Source: Typha latifolia (Eukaryota; Streptophyta; Magnoliopsida; Poales; Typhaceae). Taken from it: a DNA stretch of 64,000 nt. This document shows positions 1 to 10,712 of the stretch, in pieces. Location: contig CM034103.1 in NCBI GenBank assembly GCA_019914945.1, forward strand, positions 10,974,001-11,038,000. The letters run 5' to 3'. Below the pieces are notes generated by a model. It was not told where the DNA came from, did no database searches, and worked only from the letters and a program-made list of their open reading frames with translations. Position numbers and translations under genes: made by a program. Each line of letters opens with the position of its first letter. Positions within the stretch are counted from its first letter, which is position 1.

Positions 1-359
1 TGATGATGATAAAGGACTTCAACATCTATATCTGCAAGAAGGATAAACTTAGCTTTCGCTACCTTAGGTGCCAAGGTGAGAGTTTTTAAATCCTTCATTG
101 ATTCTATTACACTAATAGACTTAAAATTTTGAGGTCTCTTTCATATAGTGCAATAACCAGGAGGGACTATCCCGCATTCTAATCCAACTTGACTAGGTAT
201 TAACTAAATCTAAATGGTTTCAATTTCTCCCTTTTTTTCAATCCGACACCTTAGTCGGAATGGGTCATGTACCCTTGCTAGTGATGTCGACTTCTAAGCT
301 TAGTCAATTTATCTGATCTTTTAGATTTGAGTCTATTTGGCTCAAACGCCAAGGTTGTG

Positions 360-2310
360 GTGACATCTTGAGGAAGATCTGCCGTCAACATGCTAATGAT
401 AATCTTATTCATGCTTTTAACCATCTCATGGGCTACTCTAAGGGTGCCTTTTGGCATTGGAATAACTCGACTCTAGGCAATTTCGTTTATTTAATTCATT
501 TTGATCGGATTTTTTGTGACTTTCTGGAATCAGATTGTAACCTCCAACAGATTTTGTTTTACTTAATTCCCCGTATTCTAGACATGCTCATCTTAATTGT
601 CTAGTTTGTATCAAGTGGTGGCAATGATTAAATTAAGTAGATCATGGATGGTGATTATAACTCTAAATTTCTCTTACCTTTTTGCCTCCATGCATAAATA
701 TAAAAATTATGTTCATTTAATTTTGACTAATGATGGTCTTTGAACAAGTGAGATTGCTGTGATTTATTTTGAGTTTTTAGATTTCTATCGCTCTTTGTGA
801 GGTTGTGGTACCAAGTTTTTGGGGCTTCATATGAATAATGATTGGCCTATCCTCCTCACCTTGAGGGAGAAGATTCCCCAACTCAACCGGCCTCACTTGC
901 TGAGATTATAAAGACTCTATGAAATCTCTCAAAATGACAAGGTCCCAAGGCCTAATATGTTTCAAGTTGAGATTTACACAACTCATTGAAATATCTTAGG
1001 ACTGCATTTTCTTTGCCAGCCTAATAGGGCAAACCTATATTATTTTGGTTCCTAAAACTGACCTTTCAGATATGGTTTCAGAATTTCATCTTATCATACT
1101 TTGTAATGTCTATTATAAAGTTAGAAATATTGATTCTTCGTTTTAAATCACTACTGCCTATGCTAGTTGGCCCTGAGCAAATTATCTTTATGGTTGCTAG
1201 GAATATTGGAGAAAATATTTTAATCACTTAAGAATTTGTGCATTTGCTTGCGTATGATAATAAGAAATTAAGAATGCAGGACTCTTTAGAAAAAATTGGA
1301 TTGATAATGCTAATTGACTAATAAAAAAAAGTAACTTTGATAAGTCTTTATATCTATTTTACTCCTCCATTGTCATATTGCACCCGTAGATGTTTATGCA
1401 GCAAACTTGACTTTGCTGAAATGTGTTCTTCTTTTGCTTATTTTATATCTAAATTTTTTTCTACAATAATTAAGATAGACTTGTAAGGATTAATTACCAA
1501 CATTGGCAATAAATTGGCTGGATAGAAGTATGACAATTATCTACGGGTGGTCTTCACTTTAGTTAATGCCATTTTATTTGCCATTTCTAAATTTCTAATT
1601 ATTTTTCTCTTGGGTTCCTAATTTCACTCTGGATTGCATTTCAAAAATTACTAGAAAATTTCTCTAGGAGAATGGGGCCTTTAACAAAGGGTTCTATCTT
1701 ATTAATTAGGACTTGGTTTGCTCGATAAATTTGAGGGAGACTTTTTAGTGAAAAATATGTGAAATGCCAAAATTTTCTAATAGGAATAAATGCATTTAAA
1801 TTATTTAGTGGTGCTAATATCTTTGGATACACATTATGAAAATCAAATACTTTTCTATAGATTTTTGGGTGCCTAAGTATCTTACAAAAGTATCTTGGAC
1901 ATGGCAGACAATTAGGAAGGTTGCTTTATGTTTACATGCAAGTTTGAGATGCTGGGTATTGTCGACAGCCAAGTCAGCCTGTTGGAAGCTCCATGACTAA
2001 GTAATCCTCCCCTCTTTCAATACTCAATGCATATAGGACTTGTGGAATATGGATGATCTTTTGGTTAACAGTCAATGGAATGTCGAGAATTTTCCTTCTT
2101 TTTAGGCTAAACTTGAAGGCCCAAATCCTTGTTACACCTATTGTGTCATTAGGCTTGGGGTTACCCTTGGTTTGCGGTGTTTTGGGGAGCTTCACGTTCA
2201 TCAAAGCCACAAGAAAAGTGTTTCTACTTTTTCCTTAAGAGCCCTTGCCTCCAGATTGGTTTGGATTGTGAGGCCTCTAATGGATATAAGCTGGACCAAA
2301 TTGGAAAATC
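360..2310 (+). mobile_element. Decayed L1-type LINE (reverse transcriptase remnant)
   Basis: Reading across frameshifts and stops on the plus strand gives a series of fragments in the order expected of a plant L1-type non-LTR retrotransposon. Near 690-740 there is 'ILTNDG', the start of the stretch preceding reverse transcriptase. Near 780-830 comes 'FYRSL..CGTKFLGL', near 930-990 'NDKVPRPNMFQVEIY' (compare the family consensus SDKAPGPDGF..EFY), and near 1085-1125 'FHLIILCNVYYKV' (compare FRPISLCNVIYKI). Past 1500 fragments resemble the region before the zinc-binding end domain. No frame stays open for more than about 80 codons, so the copy is dead. Exact ends, target-site duplication and poly(A) tail were not identified. 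Confidence 0.65.
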
Positions 2311-3660
2311 TCTCGACTATGAACAGAGTCGCTGATAAAACCGGATTATAGCAATTAGAGTGGCTTCACCATTAATAATACTAGCGAGTGAATCCGAATG
2401 AATATTCACGGTTCCCTCAACTATAAGGACCACTAGGATTTCAGTGCCAAAGCACTCAATTGATTAGGAACATGAGCAGCTCTACCAAGAGAACGAGAAA
2501 GAGGGGTCTCGATGGGGCTAAGCTAGCTACCTCTGTAATCGAGGAGGAAGAGAGCAAAAACCAAAGGAATCACAAACAGAGGGAGGGCCTTCACGCAATG
2601 CTCTCTCAAAACTCTTTTCCATTCTTAAGGAGAAATATTTTAAAATGAATAATTTTTTACATATGCTACTCCGATAGTAAATATGTAATTTGGAACAAAA
2701 TTATGATGTCGAAAATGTAAAGATTATATGACATTAGATTAACATGAAGTAAAATGTAGATAATCTTAAGTTGTCATTAGTTTTTTCAATAGAAAAAAAA
2801 AATGATTTTATTGCTTAATCACCATGATTACAAAACAAAAACTCCATTGATGTCAGAACAAAAATTGCAAAACCGGGTTTGGAACAACCCCAACCTTTGT
2901 ACACCCATAATTTGTAGTCCTTTTTGTGTTAGCAAGCAAATTGACAGATTTGTTGACTTCTCTATAACGTGAGACTTTACGATTTTAGTAATTTTTCAAA
3001 AGTAGAACAAATCTCATCTATCGTCGAATCCAAAGTCTATGGAGGAAAATGATCTTTATTTAAAATATTAGTGAGCACTATAAATTCAGTCTCAACATAG
3101 ACATTTAAGCAGTGATAATTCTTGAAGATTATTAGATTCTTTCACATAGTAGAAGTCTCAACAACAAGAGTGAAATAAAATCGGACACATTATGATCCTA
3201 CAACTGCCATTAGGTTACTAAGCTATAAACTTCTTTCCCGTCTTATTCGTTGGTCCTATGAGAGAACTGTTTGTATTGAGTTTAACCTATATCTTATTAT
3301 TAGGTGCTGAATTATCCGCTTCCACCAAACATTTCTAACTTTTATCAACATTAATAAATCACAACTATTTGTTAGAATTGATTTCTTTATAAATTTTGAC
3401 TTTGAAAACTATTTTTTTTTTGTTGTTAAAAATCACTTATCCTGTGTATCACCATTATTTTATATAGGAATATATATTTATGTAACAAAAGTAAGATAAT
3501 TGAAGTTAATTTTGTCATGTCAATCAATAGTTGCAGTTCAATATAAAAGTAGTAAAGTACTCTTTGTCTAAAGTAAGAGATTAGGAGGTACACTATTTTT
3601 TTTGATAATCAACATATTATATTATATTAAAGGAAAATTATATTTTATAAGTTATGTCTA
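2311..3660. other. Intergenic, no gene seen
   Basis: AT-rich sequence with short chance ORFs only (for example 2460-2648). I see no coding homology, RNA gene or clear repeat boundary here. It could be a continuation of the neighbouring LINE debris. Confidence 0.5.
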
Positions 3661-3667
3661 AATTCTA

Positions 3668-4205
3668 GACTCGATAAAACGGCCCAGCCTGCCCGTGCCC
3701 GGCCGGCTCGAGCCCGAACTACTCATGGGCCGCACGGATTAGCCCTTTGCCCGCTCGACCCGGCCCGGAAGCCCGCCTGTTTGGCCCGCAACTAGGTCCG
3801 CCCGTTTTGCTACAGTATCCTGCCCGTTTGCTATAGTACTTTGCCCACTCTGCTACAATAATTTACCATTGCTACAGTACAAAATTTTGGTATTGTATCG
3901 TTTTGCATTATTTTAAGCACACCATTATAAAATTTTAATTTATTTTAATTATTTTTTAAATGGAGAAATATATATTTTTTTAAAATAAGCTAATAATAAA
4001 AAAATTCTAAAAATAGCTAAAATATGGGTTGGGCCGAGTGATTGGTAGGCCCGGCCCGACTGACTAGCCCAATCTCTCACGGGCCAACGGCCGGTAACGG
4101 GCTAGACTATTCTAGCCCAGCCTGAGTAATTGGTGGGTCGGGCCGTGAACAAATACTTAAGCCCGGTTGGCCCGAAAAGCCCGGCCCGGCCCGTCCGATG
4201 ATCAT
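3668..4205. mobile_element. Candidate non-autonomous DNA element with GC-rich ends
   Basis: An AT-rich core (about 3890-4020) is flanked by two unusually GC-rich blocks dominated by GCCCG/CGGGC words. The left block (3680-3850) also repeats GCTACAGTA-like words four times; the right block (4030-4200) ends with dense CCCGGCC words. Mirror-like GC-rich ends around an AT core are typical of non-autonomous plant DNA transposons. I could not fix terminal inverted repeats or a target duplication, so the family is open. Confidence 0.4.
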
Positions 4206-4294
4206 GTCTACTAAATTCATTTCATCCCTATAAATTTATTTGTATCATTTTACTCTCTTTATAATTATATTTAAATTAAAACTGTTATGTTTTA

Positions 4295-4650
4295 TTTGCT
4301 TACTTTAGGAATACAGGCAATTTTAGATTATATATTCTTATTTGTTATTTTTAAAATGAGTTATTTTTTTAGAAATAATTATTTTTATATTCACTTATAT
4401 TTTAGGCTAAGTAGTAACAATTACTTTTCTTGTGATATAAATAAAAATACAGAAAAAATCTTTTGTTTTTTTATGAAATTATAATAAAGAACTTTTAATT
4501 TGATATAAAGTAGATTGGAGAAATATATATCAAGAATAAATTAGTAATTATATTAATATATAATATAAGATATAATTTGATGATAATATATGTATTTTAG
4601 AATAAAGCTTTTACGATAAAATAATGGATTTTATCCATAATAATAAAAAA
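4295..4650. mobile_element. MITE-like repeat, copy A (related to 50359-50760)
   Basis: This AT-rich stretch aligns by eye along its length with 50359-50760. Shared blocks in the same order are GCTTACTTTAGGAAT versus CGTTTACTTTAAGG at the left end, an 'AAAATGAG' block, 'TTTAATTTGATATAAA' in the middle, 'TGATATAAGATGTAATTT'-like text, and 'TAGAATAA/GAATGAG' near the right end. It encodes nothing. The right end is less clear than in copy B. Confidence 0.5.
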
Positions 4651-5049
4651 AATCTTTATATTATATTTGATTAATTTATAAGTCAAAATTAAAGATTCCG
4701 ATGAACTCGTAAGTTGATAAACTTTCTAATATATTTAAAATATTAAGCACAGAGTAAAATTATACTCTTATTGGTTGTCACATCAACTCTTATTTTTAGG
4801 GGTATATTTGTCAATTAAAAAAAGGGACATTTTTCATGGACACTAAATGACATACATACCCTCGTTTTATATTTTTGATCCGTTCCAGTACAGCCCTTGT
4901 AAGGGTACATATGTCAATTCATACTTGCTCTGGCCATGTGTTCGGCCGGAAGACAAAATTACCCTTTTTATTTCTTTTATATCATTATAAGACACAACAT
5001 TGTGAGGGTATTTCTGTCATTTGAGATAATTTCTCTCTCCGTGGTGGTT

Positions 5050-5417
5050 TTTTGCTCTGAAACTTATTATTATCTCCCATATATTCACAAAATTTGTTAT
5101 CACTCCTCCCAATTTCCCTCTCTCGCTTCCGTCTCATAAATCTCTCTCCTTCTCTGTACAGAGTGCGCTCTCCTAGCGCTAGTTCTCTGTCTTCCTCCTA
5201 TTCCGGCGTGGGGTTCTGGCGACGGCGGCGGGGCCGCACCGGCGGCGTAGGCCCTCGTCTGATCGTTCTTCCCCTTGTCTAGGGTTTTTGGAACTCTCTC
5301 TTCCTCCGGAACCCTGCTTATTCTCTCCGTTGTAGTAGCAGATTAGGTCTCAGAATTTTTTATCGAGGGTTTATTTGGCTACCGAAGAACCTAGGGCTTT
5401 CTTCTCCATTCTCGTTG
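5050..5417 (+). promoter_or_regulatory. Candidate transcription start and distal 5' UTR exon of the J-protein gene
   Basis: The stretch has the character of a plant first exon: pyrimidine-rich leader (5095-5200), a sharp rise in GC (5200-5260), two TAGGGTTT/AGGGTTT-type motifs typical of plant housekeeping leaders (about 5279 and 5366), and a consensus donor TTG|GTAAGAAC at 5417/5418. No long reading frame opens here. The first downstream plus-strand gene is the J-protein at 10713, whose leader contains the acceptor TTGCAG at 10509, so this exon would be spliced over a 5.1-kb intron. An alternative first exon at 9585-9811 is listed separately. It could also belong to an unrecognised non-coding transcript. 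Confidence 0.4.
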
Positions 5418-8400
5418 GTAAGAACAATGGGTCCTCTTATTTTTTAAGCTCTACATGGTATTATGAGGATTTTTTATAGTATTATATTAGGGGTTTCATC
5501 TATATCGCTCTATAGTTTGGATTTGACGCATTTTTATTTAAGATATGTGAATTTTCTATTTTTTTGCTCGAAAAATATTGTTTTGGTAATCCTAGGAAGT
5601 AATTTTTCTTATTATGGAAATTTTAGTGCTTAGTTTGATCTCTTAAGACTTTTGGCTTCTTGTTACTGACTTGCTTATATGTTTTTCTCTTTGTTTTTCC
5701 TTGCTTTTGTTAAACTTAGGAAGTGTGGTTTGTTGTCCTCCTTACGACGTCTATGATCATTTGAACTTGATACTTCCTTTGTTATATATATATTGAGGAC
5801 ATTTTGACAGAAGGCTTGTTTGATTAGTGATATCCTCCTAGGTTAGCATGGGGGACTTGTGGAAGTTAAGCACCTCTAAATTTCCAACAGTGGTCATGAA
5901 AATTGTAGTTTCTCAAGTTGTGTTTGAAAGTAGTTATAGGCCTCTTATATATCTTTTTGTGTCACGCCTTGAGGAGATTTTCCGTAACTTAGATTCTTCT
6001 GTAATCCCTTTATTCCTAGCAGTGTTTAACAAATGAAGCTTTTTTCCAATTAGTAATAAATGTATTAAGATCCTTAAATTTTCTGTTTAGTTTTTGCAGA
6101 TTCAGAAGTGTGGACTTGTATCTGGGAATTATTTAGCTTTACTATCTACTCTACAAGGTGAGAAATGTGTTCTAGATGATACTACAGAATCATTGGCTGA
6201 GGTATTGTTCCTTGAGGGCAAGATATTCCTTCTAGTTGTTTTATTTTTGCATGTCCATTTTACATTTTATATGACTCAATGCATACTTAATATTGTCATT
6301 TGAAAATTCAATAGCAGAAGATTTTGAGAAATTTGAGGTCAATTTGGTAAAATCTGAAAACTTTTAATTTGTGGCTCTGTACATTTTTGATGCTTTGCTC
6401 ATTTAGTTTGTTAGGCTTTTGTTTGATTCCATTCCGTAGCAGATTAGGATTTTCATCCTTTTAGTTAGGCAGTCAGTTACTTCATCATTTTGTTCTTTTC
6501 TCTCTGATTGTTAACCTGCGAAGTTAGGTTTCTCTTAGTCTTCTCTCTCAGAAGTTGTACCTATGGCAATCTTGTCTACTTTTTTAAAGTAGTTCAACTG
6601 TTTTTTAACTCACTGTGAGGCTTTTTTTCATTGTTTTTGTTTCAATTGGATTGTTGGTCGAGTTATTGGCTATGCTGCTTATTATACACAAAATCAAAAG
6701 GAAGTCCCCCCAGTTTTATATTTTTTGTGTGCAACTTAACACCAATCTTCAGAATCTTGCTCACATGCCATATGCGGACAAATCTTGCTAAACCACAAAA
6801 TAGAAATAAAACAGTAGTAATATAGGAAGACACAAATATTTAAGTAGAAAATCTTCCAATAGGAAGAAAAAACCTCTAGGCAATAGAGAATCCGCTGAGC
6901 AAGTATATACGAACTCTAATCTTTTGGATAGATCAATCCTTATCTAAGGAACACCACTTGTACAACCCAGTATAAGAATTTCACTAAGACAAGCCACAAT
7001 TCCTAGAAAAAATATCATAGAAGATAGTATCCAATCAAGAAGATCCACTCCGTCATGGAGTCTCAACTACCGCAGTTGATGCTGACGTTGAATGCCGATA
7101 GAAGATGGAGTATAATCCCTTCTACTTTCTTCTCTTCTCTCCTCTTCTTTTCTCTCATGCTATTGTACCCCCCAAGGCCCAACTAACTTTAGCTCCTATG
7201 ATTCACTTCTTCCCTCCTAATTAGACCAAGAGCGGCAAAGCCCACTAATTTGAGTTTGTGCTGCCGGCCCCTCCTCCACAACAGTGTTCATACTGCTTAA
7301 GTTGGAAGGTGACCTATTGAATGCTTAAAGGGCGAAAGGGGGTTTGGCATCTGTCCCCACACCCTTAAACACTATGAGGGCCTTTCATCTGACCATCCTA
7401 TTTTGGTTAGTCTTGGAGAATGTGTTTTCTTGATATGAACTAATTTTCATCAAGCTACATAAATTGATTTCCATGCTTCCATGCTAAGAATGACATGAAA
7501 TCAACATTTCTATCCGAGGTACTTCATCATTGTAATGAAGACAATCTTATATCTATGTTCTTGATTTTCATCGTCTAGGAGGATAAGTAGATACTTTGAA
7601 TATACGAGGAAGCATTTTCCCATATTTCTTACAACTGTTTCCATGGAATTAGTTAAAAATTATATTCATCTTGTTTTTTTTTTTCTATAGTATGTGTTGA
7701 GTTTAACATCAGGACTATTTTGTGGCATAATGATGTTTTGTAGTAATTTTACCATTTTATGCTCCACTACCTACAATTCTTCTTAGTTCTAAACAAAGCT
7801 GCAATTGTTTTTACTATAGAGCCTTCACCTATGTGATTTTATGTCCTATTGGCCTCCCTTCTCTATCTCTCTTTTGTATTTGTTTTTCATTCCCCTCTTA
7901 TTTTAAATCTTGAGATTGCTCTAGTTTCGGTTCTCTTTTTCCTTGATCAAGAGCATGAGGATCTCCCTGGTGCTGTCAAAGGCAGGAGGTATACTTCCCA
8001 TTTCTCCAATACTGTGAGAAGGGCCTTGTTTATTAATAAGAGAGGAAGAGAGTAAGGTGTGTCCTCTCTTATTGCCTACTCGATCAGCAAGAGCTATCAT
8101 GGTGCATTGATCTGCCATAGATGGTAGGAAGGAGGGTGGGAGAAGGAGATGGGAAAGAGGGAGGGAACCTCTATCATCACCATTTTGGGAACCTCTATCA
8201 CACCAAATTGGTGATGATAGTGTTGGAGTAATGTGAGACCTGCGCAAGATTGTAGGTTGATTTCCTAGACAGGATAAGTTCACTATTCAGCTCAAATTAC
8301 CTAAAAGAAGTTGGATTACTATAGGTTCTTGTAGGAAATTTAATGCATGAACAGACCCTTGGTGTTTCTGCATGTTTGATCTTTCTAATAATGTTTCTTT

Positions 8401-9540
8401 TCTTTGATGCTGTCAAAGGATGATGTGATCATCAATTTCCATTGGACTTTCATCTATTATTCACCTAGACTTGTTTGTGCTAGGACAATTGTTGTGATGG
8501 CCTAATATGTGAGGGGATGTCCTTTTGTCTTCTGTTGCACCATTTTCCTAGGAATTGGATCTATTATTAGGTTAGGAAGTTAATTCGGGCGAGGTTAGGT
8601 TTGTCGGCTACATGAAACTTTTACCAAAGCCTCTTGGCCTCCCCAAGAAAACCCTTAGGCTTCTTCTTAGCTTGGATTTCCTAAAAAGCTTTTGAATCAA
8701 GATTTCTAGTTTTGAGATTTTGACCTGGTTTCGGTGGGGTATCAGCTAGGTCAACTGATTTTGATTCGTATCAGACCTGTTTCAGTCGGATCGGCTGAAA
8801 CCACCCTTTATTGGTTAGTGAAATGCATCCAATCTCGTGTCCAAAACAATCCTACATACCTCTCTCTCTCTATCCATATTCCACCTTGATGAAGTCCTTC
8901 GATGCAGATCTATTGAAGTAGATATCCATTGAACTCCTCGGATGGATCTGGCAACACTGTACTTAGATGACCTTGGCTAAGTCCTTTTTCTTTCTTTTCG
9001 GTTTTTTTTGTTATTCTCATTTCTCCTCTCTCCAGTGACCTCCTATGCATCTCTATCTCTATCTGTGCCTTTCTCTCCCCCTTTGCTCTTCTTCTCTGCT
9101 GCATCAATAGAGAGAAAGAGAGGGTGAAAGGAGGAAATGGGAGAGGCATTGTGTGTGTGTGTGTGTGTGGAGAGTGAGAGAGAAAGAGAGAGTGGAAGAG
9201 TAAGAGAGAGCAAGTGGGAGAGTGCGAGAGGGGAATAGATAGATTTTCTTTTCTTTTTTTGGAGTTTGAGAGATAAGTGAGATGTGGCAGAGGCAAGGAG
9301 AATGAGAGTGGGAGAAAAGGAGATTTATTTATTTATTTGTGAGTAGTGAGAGGGAGAGATTGAGAAAGTAGAACTATTTTCATTATTTTTTGTGTAGAAA
9401 GAAACTAAAGAGTCATGTACTTTAAGACTAAACATCTCTTCTTCCATGAATTGATGTTAAGTTGTTAATAAAAAGAAGAGTTTTGTCCCATAAACCTAAG
9501 ATTGGTTTTAGATTGCATATTTTTAATTTTTAGACTGGGT
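5418..9540. other. Non-coding, repeat-bearing stretch (possible 5' UTR intron)
   Basis: There is no convincing gene. The stretch holds transposon-like, lineage-unassigned text at 6700-7440, a perfect-armed hairpin at 8171-8220, a TCGGTTGGATCGG-like repeat fragment near 8710-8830, and a (GT)n microsatellite at 9148-9168 within purine-rich sequence. The 120-codon minus-strand frame at 7921-8283 resembles nothing I know and is probably chance. Confidence 0.45.
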
Positions 9541-9545
9541 GTGAT

Positions 9546-9811
9546 TTTATAAATCCTTTGACTTACTCTCCCCAACCCCCTTTCATTCTCCCCCTCTTTC
9601 AAATGGTTCGTGCCCTAGCCCACACTGTTCTCCCCATCTCTCTTGATGAACGAGCTGATGACAATGCCGTTCTCCCTCTCTTGACGAACTAGTCGACGAC
9701 GACACCATTCTCCCCCTCTCTCAACGAACTAGTCGACGACGACACCGTTCTCTCGTCACTCAATAGCGATGAGCTGAGGACGATGTCGATCTTCCTCTCA
9801 CTCTCACTCTG
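9546..9811 (+). promoter_or_regulatory. Candidate proximal promoter and alternative 5' UTR exon of the J-protein gene
   Basis: A good TATA-like word (TTATAAATCC, about 9546-9556) is followed about 30 bases later by a C/T-rich leader, and the segment ends in a usable donor CTCTG|GTATTTTC at 9811/9812. Splicing to the acceptor at 10509 would give a short-leader transcript of the same gene as the distal exon. The segment contains an imperfect tandem repeat (9640-9780, unit about 34-46 bases), which may instead mean it is repeat-derived. Confidence 0.35.
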
Positions 9812-10509
9812 GTATTTTCTTCTGCTTAATTGTCTCTCATTTTTTCTATCAACTCTTCTCAGTTTTTTCTCAATTTCTTCTCTGAATTTTCTTCATATGA
9901 TTTCTTCCACTTCCCCTTCTCAATTTCTGTTTTCAGTTTCGTTCTTCAGTTTTTCTTTTCTTTTATTTCTCAGTTTTTTCTCCCTTGTTCTCTGAAATTG
10001 CGCAAATTTTCTTCTCTGGATTTTTCTTCTCTTGTATGTTAAATTTGTTGTGGAATGGTCAGTAGAACTTTTCTGTTTATTTTCAGAGAAGAAAAACTAA
10101 TTAATTTGTTAAATTAGAATGTTATAATGCTTATAGTAATACTAATAGTTAGATTAGTATAGTGTTAGAACTTAGAATTTCTCTGTTTATTTTTACCACA
10201 GATAAATGGCTATGAGCCTATGAATTGCTTATATTGAATTCAATGATTACTACTATTCTCATTTTGATACATTAATTTTATATATTTTAATATAATTTAT
10301 TTATTGCTATATTCTGTTTTTTTGAGAATTTGTCGTATCTCCGTATCTGTATCATACCCATATCCCGTAGCCATATTCGTGCTTCATAGACAAATGTACA
10401 TACATTTGTTACACTGCCCTTGGTTGCTTTTCTGTTTGTTTCGTGGAGTTAACAGCATATTTCGCGTACTACGCAGAGATGGGTTGATATGCTACATGTT
10501 CTTTTGCAG

Positions 10510-10636
10510 GTCACACTGATTACTTCATATCCTGGTATTCCTAATTGGCTGCAGTTACGTATTTGGTACAAAATATATCGGTAAAGGGATTAAATATGGT
10601 CTGCAGTCTTTTTCTGATAATGGTCTGTACTTAAAG
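10510..10636 (+). other. 5' UTR exon of the J-protein gene, followed by a 72-base intron
   Basis: The acceptor TTTTGCAG ends at 10509 and the donor AAAG|GTAAGG is at 10636/10637. The next intron, 10637-10708, ends in TTCTTATAG, and the coding exon starts at 10709, four bases before the ATG at 10713. Small introns next to the start codon are common in plant leaders. This is consensus-based only. Confidence 0.5.
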
Positions 10637-10712
10637 GTAAGGATGAATAGCAACTTTCTCTTGTTGAGGCATTTCACATGAAGTTATTCGGAGTCATTAT
10701 TCTTATAGTATA

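Noticed and set aside
7921..8283. 120-codon minus-strand frame as a gene
   Set aside because: No recognisable domain, low-complexity start, overlaps a hairpin repeat and another frame, and no splice or promoter context.
8910..9296. 128-codon minus-strand frame as a gene
   Set aside because: It is made of (CT)n/(GA)n and (GT)n microsatellite translation (Ser/Leu/His-Thr runs), which stays open by composition.
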